Shown in pieces: positions 16,278-25,830 of a stretch of 64,000 bases of DNA. A program made the position numbers and the translations under genes. The notes below the pieces were generated by a model. It worked only from the letters and a program-made list of their open reading frames with translations, did no database searches and was not told the DNA's origin. Within the stretch, counting starts at the first letter, position 1; every line of letters starts with the position of its first letter. Origin of the DNA: JAAFHB01 sp963677935 (GTDB taxonomy: Bacteria; Bacteroidota; Bacteroidia; Bacteroidales; Prolixibacteraceae); contig CAXXEH010000003.1 in the NCBI GenBank assembly GCA_963677935.2, positions 1,054,001 through 1,118,000 on the forward strand, given 5' to 3'.

Positions 16278-18434
16278 TTAATTGACCTCTTCCTGCGAAT
16301 CGATAATCCTCAGTTTTTCCTTGTGATAATCAATCTGAATTTTAATCTTTTCCATCTGGGCATTCACCCCTTGAATCAGTGATTGCGCACCCTTACTTGA
16401 GCCAAAGAAACCAACGTTATTGGCTAAAGTATTGATGTCACTCTCAAGTTGTTTAAGATGTTGAGCCAAACGGTCGCGTTCCATATTAATCTTCATCCAT
16501 CCACGTGGTTGTGAAGCTAAATGTTCTATTTTGCTCTTGAATTTGTAGAGTCCCATATCCTGGTCATCCAATTTGAGCTGATCAAAATGGCCATCGATCA
16601 AACTATGATAGCGCGTTTGTAACTCCTCTTTCTTTCGGAAGGGGACAAAACCAATCTCTGACCACCGTTCCTGAAATTTCTTCAGAACCTCAATGTCCTC
16701 TTTTGGATTTCCTGTTGCCTTAAAGTTTTCTATTTCAGCAATTAATGCTTTTTTTGCCTTATAATTTTCATCCTGATCGCCTGAAACACCTGAAAAATGG
16801 GTGGTTTTACGATTAAAGAATTCATCACAAGCACTCCTAAACTTCTTCCAGATTAGTTCCGATTGTTTACGTGGTACTGGACCGACTTCTTTCCACTTCT
16901 TCTGAAGGGCAATCAGCTTATCGGTTGTCGCTTTCCAGTCGTCCGAATCTTTCAGCTTTTCAGCCTGTTCGCATATTTCAAGTTTCTGCGACAGATTTTT
17001 ATTCAGCTGATCTTTACTCTTATTCCAAAAATTGCGTTTATTCTGGAAAAAGGCATCATTTGCAGCTCTGAAGCGTTCCCAGACTTTGGCATTCTCTTTA
17101 CGGGGTCCAAATCCTGAATTTTTCCAGGCTTCCTGCAAAGCAATCACCTTTTCGGTAATATCATTCCATTCGCGGGGATTATCCGAAGTAAATCCACAAT
17201 ATTGTTCAGCTAATTCACAAAGCTCAACTTTCTTTTGTAGTTGCTCCTTCTGAGTGGTTCGCTCTTGCTCAAAGAACTGCTGATATCGTTTATTAATCAA
17301 TGTTGTAGCACCTTTAAACCGCTCCCATAGCTCCTGCTTACTCTCACGTGGCACAGGGCCAATCTCTCTCCATGTCTCATGAAGTTTCTGCAGTTCCCTG
17401 AAAGTTGATAATGCTTCAGCATCAGCGATTGAAGCCAGTTCTTCAGCTTTCAAACAAAGTTTGGTTTTTTCATCCATGTTCCTGCGTAGATCCAAATCGC
17501 GCAACTCGCGATTAATCTTCACAAAATCATAAAACAGTTCGACATTGTAATGGTAATTTTCCCATAAATCCTTGACCTTGGTTTGAGGAACCTGTCCAAT
17601 CCCCTTCCACTTGTCCTGAAGATTATTAAACTCCTGAAAAGTCATGTTAATCGACTCTTCACTGTTTATTAAGGATTTTATCTCCTCTATAATTGCAAGC
17701 TTTTTATAATAATTCTCTTCCTTTATTGCCTCCTGCTTTTTATTCAGTTCTGCGCGGAGATTTTTGTATTCCCGAAGAAGGTCTTTTAACTCAGCTTCAA
17801 ATGGATCATCCTGAGGTTCAAATAATTCCTCATCATTACCTTCAGCTGTAAAGGCTGATTTCTGCTCCTGAATTTCACTATTCCGGATTTTATAAAAACA
17901 CCCTTTGATAGCCTCGGCATGGGGTCTGATTTCGTCAACGGTCCCTTCAGATAATATTTTTCTTAAAGTATTGACTAATTGAATCTTGCTGTACGAGGAG
18001 TAATCATGAATTGGAATTGCATGGACATCAGGTTCTCTGTCACTGAATAGATCGTCGTCGTCGTCAGAATCAATCTGAACCTGAACAATCTGATCTATTA
18101 AAGTGGTTTCGGCCGTTTCGGCAACTTCAACAAGAGGTTGGGGTATCATATCGAAATTAATTGAAGATTCCGTCACCGGAATATCCATCACCACAATCTC
18201 TGCCTCCGGCACAGGTTCGGAAGCTGTCTCCAGCAACTCTTCAACATTAACGTCCGGTTCTTTCGGAGCCGCCAAATCTGGTGTCCCTTCCGCTAAAACT
18301 TCTGATTCTTTTTCCGACACCGGGTCTGGCGTCTGGCCTGCTAAAACTAACTCAACATCATTTTCAACATCGGTGAGAAACTCTGTTTCTTCGGAAGTTT
18401 CGCTTTTTTTCAATTCATTAGATTCCATCTGCAA
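16278..18434 (-). CDS. DUF349 repeat protein
   Basis: Long cytoplasmic protein of 718 residues. The first ~170 residues are acidic and low in complexity (many E, V, P, T). The rest consists of about five DUF349 units of ~75 residues, each with a helical pattern around W-x-x-I/V-G-x-V-P (for example KWKGIGQVPQTKVKDLWENY, TWREIGPVPRESKQELWERF, KWKEVGPVPRKQSELIWKKF). A coiled coil near residues 650-715 ends the chain. DUF349 proteins are common in Bacteroidota and of unclear function. ATG 18428 is an alternative start. Single gene with its own terminator. Confidence 0.88.
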   Translation of the reverse strand: MQMESNELKKSETSEETEFLTDVENDVELVLAGQTPDPVSEKESEVLAEGTPDLAAPKEPDVNVEELLETASEPVPEAEIVVMDIPVTESSINFDMIPQPLVEVAETAETTLIDQIVQVQIDSDDDDDLFSDREPDVHAIPIHDYSSYSKIQLVNTLRKILSEGTVDEIRPHAEAIKGCFYKIRNSEIQEQKSAFTAEGNDEELFEPQDDPFEAELKDLLREYKNLRAELNKKQEAIKEENYYKKLAIIEEIKSLINSEESINMTFQEFNNLQDKWKGIGQVPQTKVKDLWENYHYNVELFYDFVKINRELRDLDLRRNMDEKTKLCLKAEELASIADAEALSTFRELQKLHETWREIGPVPRESKQELWERFKGATTLINKRYQQFFEQERTTQKEQLQKKVELCELAEQYCGFTSDNPREWNDITEKVIALQEAWKNSGFGPRKENAKVWERFRAANDAFFQNKRNFWNKSKDQLNKNLSQKLEICEQAEKLKDSDDWKATTDKLIALQKKWKEVGPVPRKQSELIWKKFRSACDEFFNRKTTHFSGVSGDQDENYKAKKALIAEIENFKATGNPKEDIEVLKKFQERWSEIGFVPFRKKEELQTRYHSLIDGHFDQLKLDDQDMGLYKFKSKIEHLASQPRGWMKINMERDRLAQHLKQLESDINTLANNVGFFGSSKGAQSLIQGVNAQMEKIKIQIDYHKEKLRIIDSQEEVN

Positions 18435-18544
18435 TTTCGTTACGGCGATTAAGCCAGGATGTATACAATATTATTTTTCACGAAAATAGATATTTACAAG
18501 CTAATACTCAACTAATTCGAAAACATATTTTCGATCCAAATAAA

Positions 18545-18577
18545 CATGGGGCTGCAAAAGTTCCTTGCAAACCCCAT
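18545..18577 (-). terminator. Possible terminator after the small heat-shock gene
   Basis: Interrupted stem ATGGGG-TGCAA with TTGCA-CCCCAT (bulged), about 30 bases past the hsp20 stop. T-rich on the minus strand only weakly. Confidence 0.45.
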
Positions 18578-18606
18578 AACATACTGTTTACTAATACTAT
18601 AAAAAC

Positions 18607-19032
18607 TTAATTTATAACAATATCTTTTGGTTCCATTTCTTTCATCTCCTCCTTTTTGGGAATACTAATCGATAAAATACCGTTTAAGAATACTGCACTG
18701 ATCAGGTCGGTATCTACTGATTTTGGAATTGAAAACCGCCTGATAAAACTTTTTAATCCGAATTCCCTGGTCAGATATTTCTCATCTTCATTTGATTCCA
18801 CTTCCACACTCCCTTTTACAATAAGAAGATTATCCTGAAATTGAATACCAATCTGCTCTTTGGTATATCCGGCGATGGCGAGCTCTATTTTAAAGCTCTC
18901 CTTACCCTCTGAAACGTTGGCCGATGGAATTGGATAAAAATTTTCACTTTCCAGATCACGGAACAACTGATTAAACGCACGGTCTGAACAGGCATTGTAA
19001 ACTAACGGCTTTGAAAATCTAAGAATATTCAT
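18607..19032 (-). CDS. Small heat-shock protein, Hsp20/alpha-crystallin family
   Basis: ATP-independent holdase chaperone, 141 residues. The alpha-crystallin domain spans about 37-130: PSANVSEGKESFKIELAIAGYTKEQI, the DNLLIVKGS strand, FIRRFSIPKSVD and the closing LNGILSISIPK motif. The C-terminal extension ends in KDIVIN, an I-x-I/V type anchor. The start at 19032 gives a normal short N-terminal arm. Upstream 19033-19279 is AT-rich; I see no HrcA-type inverted repeat. Confidence 0.92.
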   Translation of the reverse strand: MNILRFSKPLVYNACSDRAFNQLFRDLESENFYPIPSANVSEGKESFKIELAIAGYTKEQIGIQFQDNLLIVKGSVEVESNEDEKYLTREFGLKSFIRRFSIPKSVDTDLISAVFLNGILSISIPKKEEMKEMEPKDIVIN

Positions 19033-19279
19033 AACTTTTTTGTTTTAATGGTTTAACATTTAAAATTCTTTTTGTAATCTGAACCTAACTCTTCAATTGA
19101 TGTACCAATTCAATAATTGATCTGTTTTAATTGAAATAGCAAGTCATTATGGCACTTTTTGGGAAAATAATAAGCCATATTGGCATATTTTCACACTTAT
19201 GGAGACTTTAAACCGGATAAATCACATCTTCCAATTGTGAAGATCAATCGGTAATGGTACATTTACAAAAAAATAAGTC

Positions 19280-19960
19280 ATGCGTATTGATATACTTACA
19301 GTCGTGCCAGAATTGCTGGAGAGTCCGTTTAGTTATTCTATTCTAAAAAGGGCAAAAGATAAAGGATTAGCCGAAATTTTCATCCATAATATCAGGGATT
19401 GGTCGGATGATAAGCATAAACGGGTGGATGATTATGCATTTAGTAAAGGTGCAGGAATGGTAATGACGATAGGACCTATCGACAGAGCAATTTGTGATTT
19501 AAAAAGCCAGCGTGACTATGATGAAGTTATTTTTTTGACCCCCGATGCTCGTCAGTTTACACAACGTGATGCTAATCAGTTATCGCTTAAAAGAAATCTC
19601 ATTCTGCTTTGCGGTCATTATAAGGGTGTAGATCAGCGTGTTAGAGACAACCTGATAACCCTTGAGCTGTCCATAGGCGATTATGTTCTCACCGGAGGCG
19701 AATTAGCTGCAGCCATCGTTTCTGATGCCATCGTCAGATTAATCCCCGGGGTTTTATCCGACGAAACTTCAGCACTTACAGACTCTTTCCAGGATGGATT
19801 ACTTACTCCTCCGGTTTATACCCGACCTGCTGAATATAAAGGTTGGCGCGTGCCGGAAATCCTCCTCTCCGGTAATGATCAGCTGATCGACGACTGGAAA
19901 CATGAACAAGCCTATGAAAGAACCAAAAAGATCAGGCCGGATCTTCTTGAAAACGATTAG
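19280..19960 (+). CDS. trmD: tRNA (guanine-N1)-methyltransferase
   Basis: SPOUT-class enzyme that methylates G37 of tRNAs next to the anticodon. 226 residues, full length. Diagnostic segments: MRIDILTVVPELLESPF at the N-terminus, LLCGHYKGVDQRV, IGDYVLTGGELAA of the trefoil knot, and PPVYTRPAEYKGW. The glycine-rich loop normally read as YGGGPGMVM is FSKGAGMVM here (about residues 53-61), which is unusual. It is convergent with the nuclease gene, whose stop lies 56 bases beyond. Confidence 0.95.
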   Translation: MRIDILTVVPELLESPFSYSILKRAKDKGLAEIFIHNIRDWSDDKHKRVDDYAFSKGAGMVMTIGPIDRAICDLKSQRDYDEVIFLTPDARQFTQRDANQLSLKRNLILLCGHYKGVDQRVRDNLITLELSIGDYVLTGGELAAAIVSDAIVRLIPGVLSDETSALTDSFQDGLLTPPVYTRPAEYKGWRVPEILLSGNDQLIDDWKHEQAYERTKKIRPDLLEND

Positions 19961-20016
19961 TTGGAACAAATAAGTTCCCTGTAAATTCTTTTATTAATGA
20001 ACAGGATGAATGTAAG

Positions 20017-22935
20017 TTACCTCCTGCAAATCTGCCGGTAGGAACATATTTTACAGTGATCCTCATTCGTTGTTTGAGTGAAAGGAATTGACTGATTGAA
20101 AATCTCTTCGAGCAACTGTATGAAAAGTGTTTCAAACTGCCCTGAGATTGAAATAAATTCGACAGGAATAATCCCAATTTCTTTCGAACGTAGGGCGGGG
20201 TTAAACTCCTCTTCAAAAATTCCACGTAAAGAATAAATCCCGGGATGTATGGCACCTATTTCAGGCTGATTTTTATGCAGTATATAAGAATAAACCAGTG
20301 TCTGGAATGCCGCTTTATTTCGTGTTTTATTCTCCTTATCGAATAGCGATATTAATAACGGAAAACTTAATTCGGCCTTACCTGTTTTATAATCAAGAAT
20401 ATATATTGATTCGCCAATACGGTCCAGTCGATCAATTGTTCCGCCGATTGTAATATTTTGTGTTGAGTTGTTAATCAGGATTGTTGTTCTGACTTTCTTT
20501 TCAAGACCAGCTATCTCAAATGGAGAACGTTTCAGGTCAACAGCCAGCAATTGATTTACATACTTTTTTACAACTTCATAAATCAACCAGTTACGCCCGG
20601 TTATCAGGACTTTTTCATCCTTCTTTAATCCCTTAAAATAGACTGAACGAAACGACTCAATAATGGTAGCGTCAATCAATACCTGATTTTCAAGAATTAC
20701 TTCAATATCTTTATAACTAACCATTTTGCCAATATATGGCCGGTAAATATTTTCCATCGCATTGTGAAACAGATTGCCGAAAATCATGGCATCAACCTCT
20801 TCGGATATTTCATCCGGTTCGTCCAGCCCCGCCGAATACCTGAAATAGAATTGCAGCGGACAGGTAAGATATTTATCAATAGCACTGGGAGATAGTGGCT
20901 TTTTGCCATTCAGGTAATCTTCGAGCTTTGCCATCACAGCTACATCTTTTCCTATGCTAATCGGCTTTACCACAATATGCTCTACATTAAAAACCATATT
21001 TGTTTCGGAAATATGAAACGGAGATTCCAGCTGCAACTGATACAGATAGCGGCTTTTTTCACCTGTAAACATGCCATTGGCCCCGGAATCATAAACTAAA
21101 GTCACATTTTCGGCACGTTGCAGTAGCCTGTAGAAATAGTAGGCATACATCGCATTTTGTTCTTCAATGGTAGGTAATCCAAAAACCCGCCTTAAATTAT
21201 AGGGGATAAACGATCCGGAAGAGGTGATCTTAGGCATGATTCCATCATTCATCGAAAGGATGATCAGATTTTTAAAATCGAGTGTTCGTGTTTCAAGTAT
21301 ACCCATAATCTGCAAACCTTCAAGAGGTTCTCCTTCAAAAGGAATGGTCAGTCCACTGATATATTGTAACAGGAAGCGGAAAAATGCTTCCTTCGAAATG
21401 AAATTGTCTGATTCAAAAACTTTGTGGCCATCGTTGACCAGAATATCCCTGAGTTGGTTAACCGCAAGCCATGTCTGATACAGATATTCCCGATAGATAG
21501 CAGAATTCTCAACCTCAGCTTTTGTATTTTGAGAAAATAAATCATCGGGTGACTCCTCCCCCCCTTTTTGTTGCCAACGTACAAAAATCACTTTAATGAT
21601 CCCAAGAAAATAGTCCGACAGCGCGATGATCTCCTGCGGTGCAACAAACAACATCCGAAAGATCAAATTTTTGTCTAATTCACTATTTGATAAATAGATG
21701 GAATTATTTGTTAAAATACTGTCGATCAATTCCCGGCTGGCCTCCGGCTCAATATCGATGACCAGCTGATGACTTAAAACCCTGATTACATCCTTATTGT
21801 AAAAAGACACCTCATTGCCGGATTTACGAACATTTTTCTGCAATGCAATCAGTTGAGTAATCAAGCTGAAAGCAGGAGTCATCTTTAACGGATAACCCAT
21901 CGTAACATTCACTTTATGACTATTTTCAGGTAACGAATTAATCATGGGCAATAACAACTCCTCATCACAGAGTACCACCGCAGTTTCATCAAAATTCAAT
22001 TCCCCGTTAAATTTTTCAAGTAATTCATTTGCAGCAACCTGTGCCTGTCCAACCTGAGATGCAATATTTACGGTTTTTATTGATTTAACTAACGATGTGA
22101 GCGAGTCACATTCAGGAAGATAACCTTTGTGCGGATATCGGGCAATGTTCTTACGCAAAAATAAGCCCGCTTCCTGTGTCTGATCCTCAAGATAGTAATT
22201 GTCAAAATCCCAATAGAAAGACGCGGTTCCAGCTGTTTGCAGATAATCGAAAAGCGCTTCTTCACAACGGTTTAATGCATTAAATCCAATAAATACATAT
22301 TGTGAGTCTTCTGATTTAGATAGACTGTTATTTAGATGATGTTCAACCACTTCGCGATATAGCATCCCTTCCCAGGCAAGGCCCTCATTAATCAAAGTTG
22401 CCTTTAATTTATCGTAAACGCCATTAATATCTTCCCAGAGTCGGATAAACTCTTTCTGATTTGGCGTTTTCTCCTTGTTGGAAAGGGTTTTCCAAAAATT
22501 CCCCAGAAGCTCCCTTTCATCTTCATGCAAATCATCAAAGCGGGCATCAATCTCTTTAAGTTCAGTTACATTTGTAAACAGGTCACGGGCATTGACGAGA
22601 TATTTGTCAACCTGATCAAAATCGCTGATCAGCATCTCGCCCCAAAAATAAAAATCATCAAAAAGTTCCTTCGAATTGGTTGTCTCGCAGTAGACTTTGT
22701 AAAGCCTGAATATCAGACTTAACCTGTCCGGTACATGCAATGTGGAGAGTGAAGAAAATAATTCGTTGATGGTGATGATTTCGGGCGAGATCATCGGAGA
22801 AGTAACCAGTGTATTCAGGTAGTTTATGAAAAAGACCCCTCCCCTGCGATTGGGAAAAACCAAAGTAAGTTTATCAATATTATGATGGTGTATTTCAAAT
22901 AAATGTGCTGCAACCTGCTTCAAAAATCCATTCAT
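20017..22935 (-). CDS. AddB-like PD-(D/E)XK nuclease with Fe-S cluster motif
   Basis: DNA repair nuclease of 972 residues in the AddB-like family common in Bacteroidota. The N-terminal part is a degenerate helicase-like region (VFPNRRGGVFFINYL near 26-40). The C-terminal nuclease has GNLFHNAMENIY (histidine motif), GTIDRLDRI and ILDYKTGKAE, giving the D...DxK catalytic residues. Four cysteines that usually hold a 4Fe-4S cluster are present: C692 in YLTCPLQFYFRY, and C961, C964, C970 at the end. Such proteins work with an AddA-type UvrD helicase in double-strand break resection; no partner lies in the window. The gene is single. Confidence 0.88.
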   Translation of the reverse strand: MNGFLKQVAAHLFEIHHHNIDKLTLVFPNRRGGVFFINYLNTLVTSPMISPEIITINELFSSLSTLHVPDRLSLIFRLYKVYCETTNSKELFDDFYFWGEMLISDFDQVDKYLVNARDLFTNVTELKEIDARFDDLHEDERELLGNFWKTLSNKEKTPNQKEFIRLWEDINGVYDKLKATLINEGLAWEGMLYREVVEHHLNNSLSKSEDSQYVFIGFNALNRCEEALFDYLQTAGTASFYWDFDNYYLEDQTQEAGLFLRKNIARYPHKGYLPECDSLTSLVKSIKTVNIASQVGQAQVAANELLEKFNGELNFDETAVVLCDEELLLPMINSLPENSHKVNVTMGYPLKMTPAFSLITQLIALQKNVRKSGNEVSFYNKDVIRVLSHQLVIDIEPEASRELIDSILTNNSIYLSNSELDKNLIFRMLFVAPQEIIALSDYFLGIIKVIFVRWQQKGGEESPDDLFSQNTKAEVENSAIYREYLYQTWLAVNQLRDILVNDGHKVFESDNFISKEAFFRFLLQYISGLTIPFEGEPLEGLQIMGILETRTLDFKNLIILSMNDGIMPKITSSGSFIPYNLRRVFGLPTIEEQNAMYAYYFYRLLQRAENVTLVYDSGANGMFTGEKSRYLYQLQLESPFHISETNMVFNVEHIVVKPISIGKDVAVMAKLEDYLNGKKPLSPSAIDKYLTCPLQFYFRYSAGLDEPDEISEEVDAMIFGNLFHNAMENIYRPYIGKMVSYKDIEVILENQVLIDATIIESFRSVYFKGLKKDEKVLITGRNWLIYEVVKKYVNQLLAVDLKRSPFEIAGLEKKVRTTILINNSTQNITIGGTIDRLDRIGESIYILDYKTGKAELSFPLLISLFDKENKTRNKAAFQTLVYSYILHKNQPEIGAIHPGIYSLRGIFEEEFNPALRSKEIGIIPVEFISISGQFETLFIQLLEEIFNQSIPFTQTTNEDHCKICSYRQICRR

Positions 22936-23091
22936 AAAGGTGACTGTTAAATGATATTAAATTCTGAATGTCCAAATAAAATATAAAATTGCTCCTTTTT
23001 TTTGAATAGTATAGAAAGATGCTTTAAAAATGATTTTTATTGAACTTATTCTTTCGTTTATTTGTAATGATTATGGAACTAAATTTGAAAC

Positions 23092-25806
23092 ATGGATAGA
23101 TTCTCTTTGGTAGGAAATCATGAAATTGGTGCGATTGAAGAGTTATACAAAAATTATCTTCAAAACCCACAGGATATTGACGAGAGTTGGCGCAATTTCT
23201 TCGAAGGATTCGAGCTGGCCCGCAAATCTTATGATAGCCGCTCTTTGGAATTGGTTGATAAAAGTCATCTGGAAAAAGAGTTTAGTATTCTTAACCTCAT
23301 TAATGGATACCGGCAACGGGGACACCTTTTCACTCGAACAAATCCTGTACGACGACGCAGACAATATTCACCAACTCTTGATTATCAAAATTTCGGACTT
23401 CAGGAGGGGGATTTGAATATGGTATTTGAAGCCGGAAAGGAGATCGGAATTGGTCCTGCCACGCTAAGTGTGATAATTTCACATCTTGAACATACCTATT
23501 GTGAATCGGTCGGTGTTGAATTTCTTTATATGCGTCAGCCTGAACTTATTGATTGGCTAAGACTTAGAATGGAAGGCACACGTAATACGGAAGTCTTTTC
23601 CTCTGTGGAACAAAAGGAAATCTTTAACCACCTTAAAGTTGCTGCCGGTTTCGAAAATTTTATACATAAGAAATTTGTTGGGGCCAAACGATTTTCTCTT
23701 GAAGGAACGGAGGGGCTGATACCGGCACTGAATGCCATTATTGAACACGGTGTTGAATTAGGTCTTGAAGAGTATGTAATTGGGATCTCTCACCGGGGAA
23801 GATTAAATGTACTGGCAAATATTCTGAAGAAGCCATATGAAAATATTTTCAAGGAGTTCTATGCTACTGAATATGAAGAGGGAATTGTCCTTGGTGATGT
23901 AAAATACCATTTGGGATTCGATCAGGTGGTTACTGCAAAAAATGGCGCTAAAATAAAACTAAGTCTGCTTCCTAACCCTTCCCACCTCGAAGCCGTCGCA
24001 CCACTTGCAGAAGGGATGGTACGGGCGAAAATTGATCACACCTATCAGGGAGATTTTGATAAAATTGCCCCGATAATAATTCATGGAGATGCCGCCATTG
24101 CCGGCCAGGGTGTTGTTTATGAAGTTGTTCAAATGTCGCAACTCCCCGGTTATAAAACGGGTGGAACCATTCATATCGTCGTCAATAATCAAATAGGATT
24201 CACAACCGATTATCTCGATGCCCGATCTAGTACCTATTGTACCGACGTGGCTAAAATTACCCGTTCTCCCGTTTTTCATGTCAATGGAGATGACGCTGAG
24301 GCGATTATTTTTACGGTAAAATTGGCGCTCGAATTCAGGCAACATTTTCATGCTGATATTTTTATTGATATTCTATCATATCGTAAATATGGTCATAATG
24401 AAGGAGATGAGCCCAGATTTACCCAGCCTATTCTTTATAAAGCAATAGCACAGCATCCAAATCCAAGGGATATTTATGCAAATAAACTGGTAGAATCGGG
24501 TGTCTTGACCGAGCAGGAGGTAAAACGCGAAATTGCCACATTCGATGAGCTCCTTGAGGAGAAATACGAAATAAGCAAAAGTATCGAGAAGGTAAAAATA
24601 AAGAGTTTTCTCGTTGAAGAATATAAAACCTATCGTTTCCCTGAACCGACAGAAATAAATATCACACCGACCGAGGTTTCCGAAATCAAATTGATTGAAC
24701 TGGCTGAAATAATAAACACACTGCCTGCCGATAAGAAATTTTTTGGAAAAATCGTTAAATTATTGGATGACCGAAAACAGCTGATTGCCGATCGTAAAGT
24801 TGACTGGGCATTGGCTGAGCAACTTGCTTTTGCCACATTGCTATCCGAAGGTATACCTGTCCGGCTGAGTGGTCAGGACAGCCAGAGGGGAACATTTTCT
24901 CACCGTCATGCCGCAATTGTGATGGAAGAGGGTGATGAGAAGTATTTTCCTTTGCAAAATATCTCAGCCGACCAGGCAAAATTTACCGTATACAATTCCC
25001 CTCTTAACGAATATGGGGTGATGGGATTTGAATATGGCTATTCGCTTTGCTATCCAAAAGGATTAACCATATGGGAAGCTCAATTCGGTGACTTCAGTAA
25101 TGTTGCACAGGTTATTATCGATCAATATATCAGTGCAGCTGGTGAAAAATGGGGAATGATGAATGGTCTCGTATTATTTCTCCCTCACGGTTATGAAGGA
25201 CAAGGTTCTGAACATTCAAGCGGAAGAGTCGAACGAATGCTGTCGCTATGCACTAATTATAATATGCAGGTAATGATGCCAACCACTCCTGCAAACCTTT
25301 TTCACCTCCTTCGACGCCAGGTGTTAGGCAATAACAGAATTCCACTGATCGTATTCACACCAAAAAGTTTGTTAAGGCACCCATTGGTAATATCTCCTAT
25401 CGAACATCTCACCTCACACGAATTTCTGGAAATCATCGATGATATTAAAGTCCCGGCAGGAAAAGCAGAAGTGCTTATTTTCACTTCAGGAAAAATCTAT
25501 TACGAGTTATTGGAAAGACGTGAAAAGCTGGGATTGAAAAATTATGCCATCATAAGGATTGAACAGTTATTTCCATTCCCATCTGAAGAGGTCCGGAAAA
25601 TTAAATACCAGAACCCTCATGCAAATCGTGCAATGTGGGTTCAGGACGAACCTGCCAATATGGGAGTGTGGCCATACATCTCGCGCAAATATCCAGAACT
25701 TCAACTTGAGTTGATCAGCCGTGCTGAGAGCGCCAGTCCGGCAACCGGACTTTTGGAAAAACACAAGCGAAGTCTTGAACGAATTTTAAATGCTGTTTTT
25801 AATTAA
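23092..25806 (+). CDS. sucA: 2-oxoglutarate dehydrogenase E1 component
   Basis: Thiamine-diphosphate-dependent decarboxylase of the 2-oxoglutarate dehydrogenase complex. 904 residues, full length. N-terminal EELYKNYLQNPQDIDESWRNFFEGF is the segment that binds E2; GISHRGRLNVLANIL, HGDAAIAGQGVVYEV, IVVNNQIGFTT and YRKYGHNEGDEPRF mark the cofactor and active-site region, and HGYEGQGSEHSS the pyrimidine domain. sucB follows after 24 bases. A TAAATTTG match sits at 23080-23087, only 4 bases before the ATG; if real it would give a nearly leaderless mRNA, so it may be coincidental. Confidence 0.97.
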   Translation: MDRFSLVGNHEIGAIEELYKNYLQNPQDIDESWRNFFEGFELARKSYDSRSLELVDKSHLEKEFSILNLINGYRQRGHLFTRTNPVRRRRQYSPTLDYQNFGLQEGDLNMVFEAGKEIGIGPATLSVIISHLEHTYCESVGVEFLYMRQPELIDWLRLRMEGTRNTEVFSSVEQKEIFNHLKVAAGFENFIHKKFVGAKRFSLEGTEGLIPALNAIIEHGVELGLEEYVIGISHRGRLNVLANILKKPYENIFKEFYATEYEEGIVLGDVKYHLGFDQVVTAKNGAKIKLSLLPNPSHLEAVAPLAEGMVRAKIDHTYQGDFDKIAPIIIHGDAAIAGQGVVYEVVQMSQLPGYKTGGTIHIVVNNQIGFTTDYLDARSSTYCTDVAKITRSPVFHVNGDDAEAIIFTVKLALEFRQHFHADIFIDILSYRKYGHNEGDEPRFTQPILYKAIAQHPNPRDIYANKLVESGVLTEQEVKREIATFDELLEEKYEISKSIEKVKIKSFLVEEYKTYRFPEPTEINITPTEVSEIKLIELAEIINTLPADKKFFGKIVKLLDDRKQLIADRKVDWALAEQLAFATLLSEGIPVRLSGQDSQRGTFSHRHAAIVMEEGDEKYFPLQNISADQAKFTVYNSPLNEYGVMGFEYGYSLCYPKGLTIWEAQFGDFSNVAQVIIDQYISAAGEKWGMMNGLVLFLPHGYEGQGSEHSSGRVERMLSLCTNYNMQVMMPTTPANLFHLLRRQVLGNNRIPLIVFTPKSLLRHPLVISPIEHLTSHEFLEIIDDIKVPAGKAEVLIFTSGKIYYELLERREKLGLKNYAIIRIEQLFPFPSEEVRKIKYQNPHANRAMWVQDEPANMGVWPYISRKYPELQLELISRAESASPATGLLEKHKRSLERILNAVFN

Positions 25807-25830
25807 ATTTATCCAAATAATTTATCTGAC

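Noticed and set aside
23080..23087. TAAATTTG as the sucA promoter
   Set aside because: It ends 4 bases before the ATG, leaving essentially no leader; a chance match in AT-rich DNA is equally likely.
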